DNA from: Takakia lepidozioides
Taxonomy: Eukaryota > Streptophyta > Takakiopsida > Takakiales > Takakiaceae
Direction: 5' to 3'
Length of the DNA: 64,000 bases
NCBI GenBank assembly: GCA_030704615.1
Contig: CM060732.1
Coordinates: 65,329,053-65,393,052, forward strand
Each line of letters starts with the position of its first letter. Within the stretch, counting starts at the first letter, position 1. A program made the translations under genes and the position numbers. Positions 20,101 to 32,100 of the stretch are shown in pieces. The notes beneath the pieces are model-generated. The model worked only from the letters and a program-made list of their open reading frames with translations. It was not told the origin of the DNA and made no database searches.

Positions 20101-23100
20101 GGTCAGATGGTGCGGGTCAGCTTGCAACATATGACAAAATCAGATATCCTAAGTTAATCGACTCTATATCTTGGAAGGCAGGATCGCCGTTCAAACAGGC
20201 GATGTCCTGGCGGAAGAGAGTTAGAAGAGGATTCTCAGGATCTGCATCTAAGCCCGCAAGTCTGGACCCTGATGGATATATCTGACTTAGAGGCTCTAGT
20301 GTCCAAAGCCATGGCTGTTGCCAGGAAAATTGTCCGATGAAAATGAAGTTAGGCAGAAACTTCCCATGAACTTGTTTCCCAGTCTATTGACATGGGGGAG
20401 GACATCATGGATGACCTCAAGGGTTACCCACTCTCGGCCACTAGGGGAATGAAAATTAAAACTCAGGGCGAAGGAAGCCACCTTGGAAACAGCAAACAGA
20501 AGCAGAGAGGAAAGGGAGGGAGAGTGCAATTGCCGTTGTGTGTGGCAACCTGACGATAATATTCTTTTGATTCATCCGGGGGTCTCTCACCAGAGAGACG
20601 CTTCTCTCAATCTATCAAGGAATTGTGCCTGTACCTCCTGTTTACCAACTTTTAAAGTCTTGAGGCTGAGCCAAAAGCCCAGGCCCTTTCGGGGCCTAGT
20701 TATTGGGCAAAGCACACACAGCAGGTTGATGCTTGTGTAAAGGGATTTCTAGAGGATATCTGGAAAACCTGGATCAATTGTTTATTCCAAGGTAAGTCTT
20801 ACTACTGGCGTCAGCCCTGGACAAAGGTAGGTTCTGTCCCATTGGTTTGCTCAAACTGGGTGCGGGGGGTCAATGGCCACAAGGCTACGGCAAACACGTC
20901 TTATGAGTACATTCTCTCTTTTGGTTCCTTGGTTCTTTCAGAGAATTGAAGGTGGTGGACCTTTGACAGGTGGTGGACCCAGCGTCACGTGCACAGGCTG
21001 CAGTGGCAGATTTCCAGGCTGCGAAGCAAGCAGCAACAGACGCAAAGGAGAAAGGAGACAACCAAAAGCAGGCAGCTGCGGGCCGGCTCATTCGGGAACT
21101 GAAACAGGAACTTACATCCTTGTCTTCGGTCTCTATTCTACTCCGCCTCCCTAGTCTCTTGCCCTTTGTTGGATATATATACAAATTTTCACTTGGAAAA
21201 CAGCAACAGGGTACAGTATTGACCCAAAATATGTCTGGGAGGCATTGATCTGACACCTACCTTTCTGGACAGGCTTGTCAGAGCAGGAGTATAGTAGGAC
21301 CTCACACGGGATGGAAATAAGAAGCAGCGTAAGTGAGGAACAAGCATATGCACATGACACACCTGTCAGATGGGCTGATGAGGAACGGAGCAGCTTGCGA
21401 GCTGGCAGTGAAGATAGTGGTTCTCTTATTGCTGCTGAGCCAGCAAAAGGTCAGATATGGGACACAGCAGACAGAAGTGAAAGGAAAGATCACACTGGAA
21501 GTTTAGAGCCGTCAGTGCAGGATGGTGAGTCACCCAGAAAGGGACCTGATCTGCGTTTCCATATGATACAACTGTGGTCATCTTAAAGCTATTTATTAGT
21601 GAGACATTGTAGATTCTCAAAGGCATTAGTGACTTCTTGCAACAGTAGGCTTTGTGCCATTCTGTATGCTCAAGAAGTTAAATCTCAATCTAGCATCTAC
21701 TCGAGTCATCCATAGGGCTTGTGAAACTCAGATGTGGGATGATTTGGGGATGTGGACTTCACTCTGAAGGGGAACTGTTTGAAGCGGCAATTGAGAAAAG
21801 CGAGGGCCAAGAAGAAAGTGATGGTGGAGATGGGAGCGCCTCAGATGCAAGGAATATTGATTTAACTAGTAAGACCAAAGAGAAAATTGTGACCGGAGGA
21901 GTCCTCGTGGTTGACGAAGAGGGAATGCTCGGTATGTTCGATGAAGAGGCGGTGCCGGACCAAAGATTGCCTGAGACTGTACTTCAGATGCAGAAGCGTG
22001 AAAAGGTGGCTGCTTGGGGGATGTATGGTGAAACCCCGAGAGGCAAGCAGGTTCCAGCCAGTAAGAAAGGCAATAAACTGAATGCTCAGGTATGTTGTCT
22101 GATTGCTATCACCTCCTTCCTGCCTGCTTGAACTCTTCCATATTGCTGACACACAATCCTCTGTGCTTGACAGCCATATTTGCGTGCATGAAGTTTCTCT
22201 CTCTGTATCGTGGCCGTCGAGGGCAATTGCTGGCCTCACAGGGAGGCCTTCATGTATACTTTTTTTTCAGAATTCCTTATTTGGATGAAACATGGCAACA
22301 GGAGGAGTTGCAGAGACAGCCAAAGGCAGTGCTGCAGCAGCATTGTCAGAAGAATGGCTGGGCTGCTCCAAAGTATGAGAAGGTGCCTGGGAAGGGTGCT
22401 GGCTACTGTTATTCTGTGACTGTTGTCCAGCCCACAACAGGTCGTGGAAAGAGCAAGAAAGTTGGAGGCCCGGTTACTTGCAAGCTGCCTGATGATGAAG
22501 TCAGCTTTCAGTCCATTGCTGTAAGTGTCTGTCATACCCATCACATGCAATGAAAGTTCTTTTAGTTTGATCTTGTTCTTATGAGGTTAAGGTCTGTGTA
22601 GCACTTCTAAGGTTCGTGTTCAGTATATTTGATCAATCTCATTGATCGTAGTCTCAAAATAATGCGACTTGCAACTAGGCGGAGACTCTAAATGATGGAG
22701 ACTAGATGTGGATTATCTGCAGGGCCAACTAGCAGGAGGGGGTTTCATCTTTTCAATTTTACTTTAACATCCCTTGGACCTGAATCGGAAATCTTTCCTA
22801 TGTTGCAGGAGGCACAGAACGCAGTTGCAGCACGAGCCCTTTTTTGGTTGTTTCCAGAGCTACCGTTATATCGTGTTCTACCTGAGCCATATCGAACCAT
22901 GTGTTTTCAGTGGCATGCTGAAGGTTGAGCTTAACATAGCATGATGGTTCTGTCTTTGCTGTTTCCTGTAGACCTTTATGTCCCTTTGCATTAGTCTCCC
23001 AAGCTGGGAAGATTACAAAGTGCAGTGGATGGTTGCAAAGCTTTATGCACACCTTGGAGTCCCTTTTTCCTCGGTTTAGCCTAATGCTGATTGTGTTGCA

Positions 23101-26100
23101 AGACTGTAGTGATTCCGCAAAGCAGACTTCTCGGAGGACTGTGGAAACAAAGGATAATAGTGTCAGTTGTTTCTGACAATTGTTGTCTTTGCACTCTGTT
23201 GTTTATGTTAAAGGTCAAGCAGCTAAAAAGCAAGAGGCAGAGGAGGAGGTTTTGAGACGAAGTGTGTTTGTGGATTCGTTGGTGGATTCCAGCATCTCCT
23301 GCGACTCTATTCCTCCTAAAGCATGTGTGGTGGCGGATACATTGAATGAAGCAGTATCGAAGCAAGGCAACCAAAGAGTTGATGAGACCGTGAAGCAGAA
23401 ATATGACAGTAAGGCCCATCTACATCCTCCTTTCGTACATGCCTCTGGAAACCCATTGATGTGTCTCTCCCCTCTAATTTGTTGATCAGATCTATTACTT
23501 TTCAAAGATTGAGGCAACCGAGGAAGTTGAGCATGAGTGCACAGAAGCAAATCCTGATTGTTAAAATACACCTTTGTATGTCCCTACACTCAGTTCGTAA
23601 AGTTCTTTTGCTCGGGTTGCTTCTTTAGTGTTCAATGTGCATTTCTCATAAGCGTACAGCAAAAGTCTTAGATAATCTGGATCGAAGCAGCTTACACATT
23701 GCACATTAGATCTTGGGGATTCTGCATGATATCAGGCCACAGATAATATCATTTTTCCTTTCTGTGTCCTAGATGGGCCTTCCGATCAAGGCCCTTCGAC
23801 AGCAGAATTTCAACATCTGGTAGAGAACTTAGCCCCAGTGGTGATTAACTAGGGGGTGGGTCTAACTTAAATCTCTTAATTGCAATGGGTGGCATGAGCA
23901 GGATATAGGTTGCGGAAAGAGGGCGACAGCTATGACCTTTTTAACAGGTTGCAAGAAAAGCTGAGGACAAAGGATTATCAGGTCTCTTTTTATTTTTCTT
24001 TGCAAGCAGCAAACCACAAATTTGGGTCCTACTTGTCTGTATAGCATTTGGTCTCCAGATTACACTTCACAGATTTTTTCAAAGTCTCCTCTCAACCCCT
24101 TTCCCAACTGTTAAAAGCACAAGAGTGAATAAGGAATAAGTGGAAAATAGAAAGGAGATGGTGCATGTCCTTCTCTCTGTATGTTGCATGTGCTTGTTGC
24201 ACTTCGAAGCGATCATGACACAGTCGTGCATCTGACAGATTGTTGTAGCCTTCAATATCTTCTTTCCAACGTTGCAACAGTTCCCTGTGCATTGAATTTG
24301 TTTGGCAGGCACTCTTTGATTGTGCTCATGGATTCCTCAGGCTATGCTGGATGCACGAGCAGCCCTTCCAATGGCAGCTGTGAAAGATCAACTGCTTGCT
24401 AAAGTTGGGGAGAACGATGTTGTTGTGGTCAGTGGTGAAACAGGGTGTGGTAAAACTACACAGGTTTGTTCACGCAGCTATTTTTGTAGCACTTCAGTAC
24501 TGCAGTTGTAAATCTCTCAGGAGATCATAACATTTGCATATCAATAGTTCCATTTGTTTAATGGAGGTTTTAATGACTCGGGACTTTCTTGTGAGTTGCT
24601 GATCAGCCCTGAGCGTAGTTGGTCAAATCCAGTGCAGACTGAATGAATCCCGCATCTGTCAGCAATTGCAATCTCAGATGGGACCAAACGCTGAGCCAAT
24701 GTGAGTTTGCAAAACGAGAGCCCTAGAAATGATGACGACTTAGCCTATATGAGTGGCTATTACTCTTTAGAGTGACACCCATCCCCAGGGTTAACAGACC
24801 GACCGTAGAACCTGATTCAAGAAGTGGAAGGAATTGAATATGACTAAGCTTATGGACTTCAACTTGGCAAACTGGGTTGGAGGTCAAATTGATTGGTTGC
24901 ACGACAAATAACACTCATAATAAAGATGTGAGTCCTCTTGCAGCCTCTTACTAAATGTTGCTCCCAAGGGCACGCATTTAAACATTGTATGAAAATTGGA
25001 TGGACCGGTCGTAGTCATGTATGTCTATGCAAACTCTCGAAAGTGACTGATGAATGTTGGTGTATTTGAGATGAGAGCAGGTGCCACAGTACATACTGGA
25101 TGAAATGATTGCTGCAGGGCGTGGTGGTTTTTGCAACATTGTGTGCACTCAACCTCGTCGAATTGCTGTATGTTTGCACAACTGTCACTCCAGTTCTCCA
25201 TGAGGGTCTGTTCAAGCTTGTGTAGTGCAAAATTTTTGGACCACCTTATTTTGGAATGGAGATTTGACAAAGGGAATTAGGTTTACTACAGGTGTTTTGT
25301 GAACTTCAAAAGAAGACTGATCCTTCAGTGCTGAGAGTAATCTTGGGCACACAGTAATTTTTCAAAGTTGTTTACTTCGTTGCTGAAGCATATTTGTCGG
25401 TGATTGGCAGTGAACCATATCTGTGCACTGATTGACATATTTAACATTCCTATTTCTACTTCGCTGGTGTTCTTTCCTTCTTGGCTCACACCGTCATAAA
25501 AATAGTTCAAGAAATAAAGAAATAACCTGACTGGTAGAGTGTTGGGACTGTAACTCTGCTGTGATAATCTTTGAGATGGATATTTTGTTGGTTCTGCAGG
25601 CCATATCAGTGGCTGAGAGGGTGGCGGCAGAACGATGTGAACCGACCCCTGGAAGCAGTGGGTCACTAGTAGGTTACCAAGTACGCCTTGATGCTGCCTG
25701 GTAGTTTCCATCCTATTCTGGTTGTCGTTAACATGTCCCTATGTTGATGAAGTTCGATACATGTAGAGGAAAGGAAAATAGAGAGCAAGAAAGGGCATCC
25801 AGAAGGTTGTGAGAAAGTTCTGATTGTCTTTTTTTAGATTCTCATTGCAGAGTGCGGTCTGCTGTGTGATTTTCAGGAACCAAAGTACAAAGCTTCTTTT
25901 CTGCACAACGGGTATCCTGCTTCGAAGGCTTTCTGTGAGTGTGAATTAGTTGCATATCGGATGCTGAAATTCTTCCGATCTCTGTCAAATCTGCTCCCCA
26001 TTGCGTCTGGCCCTGCTTTGTGCAGTTTCCAAGTCTGCTACTGTGAACCTCCTCTCGATGACCTATTTCCCTTGAAGATTGCTCAGAGTATTCCTTGCTG

Positions 26101-29100
26101 TCTTTCTTTTCAATTGTTCAGGGAGACCGAGATCTAAGTGAAATATCACATATTGTTGTGGATGAGGTGCATGAGCGCACAGTCCTGGTAAGCATCTCTT
26201 TTTGTATTTTGTTTGTGCCTTTTGCTTGATTTCACCATGAAGAATGTTGCAGTTTATATTAGCGTCGCTGGAATGAAGGCAGTTGTGAGCTCAGAGGTTA
26301 GAAACCCTGAGTCTGGACCGAAAGAGTCTCCTATTTACAAGTATCGGATGGCTTTGCAATCTATTTTGGCACTTTCAAATAGAACTGTTGGAACCTCATA
26401 TGTTTCGATTCCGTATGCAAAATCATGACCTTTCCTACTTTTTGATGCAGGGGGATTTTTTACTAGTGATATTGAAGGATCTGCTGGTGAGGAGACGGGC
26501 AGCTGGGGCTTCTCCACTAAAATTAGTTCTTATGTAAGTTGTTCGCAGTGATGCCACGGTTGTGTAACAGCCTCAGGAAAAATGGAGGGGGGGGGGGGCG
26601 CAGTGGGGAATTGATCGAGCCTGAAAAACTCAAAGCTGTTCTGTAGATGAAGGCGTGAGCAGTGATGTAATGATGGGAGATACTTTCTAAGCATGTCTCT
26701 GTATTTGCACAACCAGGTCTGCAACACTCGACTCAAACCTTTTTTCCAAGTACTTCGGGGACTCCCCTGTGATCTCAGCGAAGGGTCGGACATTTCCTGT
26801 GACGACATATTTCTTAGAGGATGTTTTTGAGCGTCTAGACTATCGCCTTGCCTCTGATTCTCCTGCTGCAGTGTCCAACATGTATAGGGCAAACAAAAAA
26901 AAGGTGGTTCTCTTTGTATGACACCCTTGTCTTGTCACTCAATAATTACCTTGCATTTTTCATTGGTATGGGTATGGTCTGATTGGTGTGTTTCTGTTTT
27001 TCTCCTCTTTCAACAAATTTCAGATCCAGTGCACCTCAATATCTTCAGCTGATTTGGAATTTGAGTTGCAAATCAATATTTGTGTAGGCAGTGATGATTT
27101 TTAGTCTGTCTGTGTGCATCTCTCTGTAAGCTCTGTTTGTGTTCGGCTGGTTACTCTATGGGGCATTGTGTCTTTGGAAGACATTTGGCAGTTTTTGATT
27201 CATTGCCTTGTATTGAGCTGTTCACGAGCTCTATAGCAAGCTCCGGGTGAGTTTTAGGGTTGAACCTCAGGAGTGGCGCTTTGCTGATCAGTAGGCTGTA
27301 TCCAAGGGATACTATCATAGCCAATAGTCACGGTGAACTGTCAATGAGTACATCTCTCCCCCTTTGCCTTGAAGTATGCATTTGTTACCTGATAAGCAAT
27401 GGTCGTTTTTGCTAGGCTGCAAGAAGCTTGGTAGACAGCAGCAGAGGCAGGCAGGACTTGGTTCGCTCAGGCTGGGGAGATGACACCAAGCTTGAGGAGG
27501 AGATTGTGAACCCTTTGTTTGACATAGACCTGTATCACAACTTCAATGAAAGAACCCGTGCCAACTTGGTAAACCACTCCAACCTTTTGCCAGGACTCCC
27601 ATAGTATCCTTCTTTGGGAAAATTCTAGACTCGGGAGGTCGTGGAAACCCTGTTGTAATGTTTGACTGTGGAGTGTCGTGGTAGAAAGCCAACTGACAAA
27701 AGTCAAGGATCATTTGATTCCCACTCTGTTGTGCTCTTACTGCATCACACCCACGTTCATGCATTAACAGGAAAGCGGTTGGAGACTGGCCCAGTTGTAT
27801 TTGTTATGATGGCAAGTGTTGCTTTTCAGGAAAAATTGAATGAAGATGTGATTGATTATGATCTTCTTGAAGATCTGATCATCCACATTGATGAGGACTG
27901 TGAAACTGGAGCAATATTAGTCTTTTTACCTGTGAGTTTCACGCACTAATTTTCTCCCAACTCAATAGGAAGTTGCAGCTGTTTGTTTGATATTTTCATC
28001 CTCCCTCTGTTAATTTTCGATTGGTTTGTACATACATCTGTCAGTCTCTACGTGAAAGAACCCATATTTCATCATAGGATTATGCATATCTACTATCTGC
28101 TCTAATGTGTGCCATTTGGGCTGTTGGTGTTCAGTATGTGGTGCAGTAAGTCATCCTTTTGTGTTTCTACTCTCTTGGCACATGTTGTGGCTGGTCACTT
28201 CGGTTTTCATTGCATGCTTTGCTTGTATGTCCTTTGCATGGGAGGTTTCCTTAATTGGCTGAAAATTAATTTGTCAGGAATCTGCATAGTCAAACACGGA
28301 AGTGTTGAATATAATGCATGACTGGCGGGAGGTGTCAGGGAATGGCAGAAATACAATTATTATGGGATCGTCTATCCGTCTCACGAAGATTTAGTGGGTC
28401 AGCATCACAGTGGCTGCTCCCTTTACACTCCTCTGTGGCATCCTCAGACCAGCGTCGAGTGTTTCAGAGCCCTCCCCAGGGCAATCGCAAGGTCTGATTT
28501 GTCCAATCCCTTGTTGATGTCTTTGAATATTGCAAGTTCAGACAGGTGTATGCATTGTATCATGCCACTTTGAAAGTCGTTGCTTCAAGGCCCCAAGAAC
28601 TATAATATGCACATTTTTCACTGCAGATTGTAGTAGCGAAATTTAAGCAAGTTCCTCTATGTTCCAATGTGATTTGAGGCTTGCAAGGTCAGGAGGAAAA
28701 CAGAGCTACAACTTGGTGAATAGGGTTTATTTTAGAAGCAAACCCATAAACACAGCTGGTGAGTTGTTTGTATATGAATGAAAACTGTGCTGCAGATTGT
28801 GCTGGCAACCAATATTGCAGAGACCAGCATTACCATTGATGATGTCGTCCATGTTATTGATTGTGGGAAGCACAAGGAGAACCGTTTTGACCCTCGCCGG
28901 GTATGTCCCTTTGTGTTTAGCATGTCTGAAAAGTGTCAGTCTGCCTCACCCCTTGCAGTTCAAACCTCGCCCAACTCACAGAAGCTATTTATGTGGGGTT
29001 TTGATCATGGAAATCTCATTTGGAACTTTCTTTTCGTCCCATGTGCTTTGACCTTCTATTGAACATAGCAAATCTTCTCTCTTTTTAACTTTCCTCTTTG

Positions 29101-32100
29101 AAGTCTTTCCCCTCCTTCTGACTGTCTTATGCTTGCAAACTGTGTCTGAGGATATTGCTGATAGTGCAAGGGTATGATGCAGGGAATGTCCAGTATGGTA
29201 GAGGCATGGATCTCACAGGCAAATGCTAGACAGCGCAGTGGGAGAGCCGGGCGTGTACGGCCGGGAAGTTGCTTCTGCCTGTATACACGCCACCGACTTG
29301 AGAAGATAATGCGGCCTTTTCAAGTAAAACTACCTCCCTTTTGGGGTGACCTCTTCTGGTTCCTGTGGGTCGTTCATGTCCCTTAGCCCTCGAGCTAGAA
29401 TCGGACATCCTTGTATCCTATCTGCTAGGAAATCATTCTTATTGTCACCGGCGTGTACCAATGAAATTACTGGGAAAGTCATTATACAGGATTTAGTACA
29501 GTTAGGATACCCCCTGCAATTAGGTGCTCGTCCCTATTATTCCCTAGTGACAAACATTTTAGGAACTTCTACAATTTGCTTGAGACTGGCAGGACTTTAT
29601 GAAAGATGTAAGTTAGCCTTATGCTTTTACTGATCCATATGGAGAGTAATGCTGATCTGCTATATGTGCAGTTGCCAGAGATGCTGCGGGTGCCGTTGGT
29701 GGAGTTGTGTTTGCAAATCAAGCTTCTCCGGCTTGGCACTGTTGCGTCCTTTCTTGAAAGGGTGGGCATGTTTCTAGTCCTACTGGCATGTGAATCATGG
29801 CACTGTGTGTTCTACATTGGTTGAGGCAGGAGGTAGCAGTTGGCTTTTATGCTGGAGAGCATCAACAAGATTTCAAACTTCGCCTGCTTGGTAACATATA
29901 CTGAGCACATGTTACTGTGATGCACTTTTGCTGCAGGCCTTGGAGCCTCCCAAGATGGATGCAGTGAGCAGTGCAATCTCAACTCTTCGCGAGGTACATT
30001 AGAACTCTGCATTCAATGTAAAGAAGACATAACAGATAGTGCTAATTGCAGCGTGGATGCTGATTTCCTCATCAGAGGCATCTTAGAAAGTAAACATGGG
30101 AGGTCTGCAGGTGGGAGCGGTGAACGAAAAAGAGGAGATTACAGCTCTGGGCTACCATTTAGCTGCTCTACCTGTGGATGTGCGCATTGGAAAGGTTGGA
30201 AGCTTCCCCTTGTGGTATAGGCTATTTTGGTGCTTGGATCCCTTAAATCTGTTCTAGTTTCACTCATTGAGCCTGGCATTCTTTGGTTTGAGTTGGGTGC
30301 AGATGATGCTGTATGGAGCAGTGTTTGGCTGCGTGAGTCCAGTGATCACAGTGGCTGCCTGCCTCAGCCACAAGTCCCCCTTTGTTGTTCCACAAGATCA
30401 GGTAGCTTTTGGCATTGCTGCATGACACGTGGGTCCATGCCATATTCTCTTTCCATGTTCTCCTGCAGGCTATATACAAAGTTTTGTTTTCTTCTCATGG
30501 ATTTTTCATTTCTGTATGTGGACGAAACCACACAACTGTTTCTATGCAGTCTACTCTCCTGATGCCAAGTAGAGGTGATGGCAAGCCCTCCTTCCAGCGA
30601 ATGTTACATCCTCTCCCTCAGTTCCTCCTGATGATAGATGAGTGAATGTGGATGGCAGAGAGATGCTGCAGAACGGGCAAAGCAAGCACTGGTTACTGAT
30701 AAAAGCAAAGGTGGCATTGCTGCAAATATTGCAATGGCACAGCAATCAGATCACTTGGCCATGGTTGCTGCATACAATGGGTGGGCCAATATTGCTGCTC
30801 AGGTACTTTTTGTCGTCGCACTTGCATTGCCTTATATGCCCACTATAAGTTTATAAATACTCTCGGTTGTCCTGTCATAATCAACTGCCTCTCTGACTAT
30901 GAGTGTCTCTTGCAGAAAGGAGCCAGAGCTGCACGTGAGTTCTGTCATTCTAACTTCCTCAGTATACCTACTCTGAACATGTTGAGGTATGATTTTGGCG
31001 TCTCCTTGTTTGAAGTCCAGCTTTGTGTATAACTGCCTGCCTCTGTTTCCACTTATCCCGTGAAGTAAAGGTGACAGAGGTCATGGATTTATCTCTTCTG
31101 GAGGTATGATCAGAAAGCTGTTGGTTGTTGATTAGTAGTACATTTATCCTCTATTATGACACCGTCTTCTTTTGGACACTGAGATACTTACCTCTGGGTG
31201 AGGTATGGGACAGGGACATGCGGACACAGTTTGCCAGTCTTCTTGCGGACATAGGCTTCCTTACTTTTCCTGAGGTTTACAAGTGATTTTAAGCAGAAAT
31301 GCTTGCAAGTGAAATATTGGAGTCTGTTGAAATCTGGTTTAGTCGCATGCTATTTCTTTCTTGGCTAAGGGTGCAAAGAAAGGCAGTACCAAAGGCGATT
31401 CATCACTAAAGCAGAAATGACCTGAGGTTCCCAACCAAAGCTCATATTCTAGGGGCATGTGGAGCAGGGTGGCAGTGCCAAGAGAGAGGGCAGTCTGGAG
31501 CGCTGGGTGGATGACTTCCAGCAACCTTACAACCTGAACTCCCTCCATGCATCAGTTGTCAAGGTATTGCTCTGATGTTAGAAGGGCTGTGATTCCTTCT
31601 CCAATGCTTCCTCACCAGATGTATGCTTCCTCGCTATATATTGTTGATATTGGGGGGCTGTGTCGTTCTTTTAGAGGGAAAACACTTCTGAAGTGAGGTT
31701 TTGGATGGTCTTACTGGGTCAAGTTTGGCGTGTCATGTGGGCGAGGAGAAAGAGAAATAAACCTGGTTAGGGGCCTGAGATGAGAGTCTTGCAGGCATCA
31801 CTTTGTGCAGGGTTGTATCCAAATGTTGCATCTATGGAGGAAGAGAGTGTTAGAGCTGGTCATGCTAGCGCTCTCAGCCTTCGCGCCGGTCTTGCCTCAG
31901 GGCAGCGTCCTCGTTGGTCTGATGGGCGCCGTGAGGTCTTCATCCATCCATCATCTGTCAACCATCTGGTCTCAGAGTTTCGCCAGCCCTTTCTCATCTT
32001 CCATGAGAAGGTAAGAACCATTACGGGTCCCTCTCCTTCGTCCCTTCCACAGGTATCACAAGGGTATTTCAATTTTTGCTTCTTTCTGCTCCTTTTCTCC

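Noticed and set aside
27255-27275. AGGGTTGAACCTC as a tRNA T arm
   Set aside because: Stem and loop sizes do not fit a T arm; better explained as part of a SINE head.
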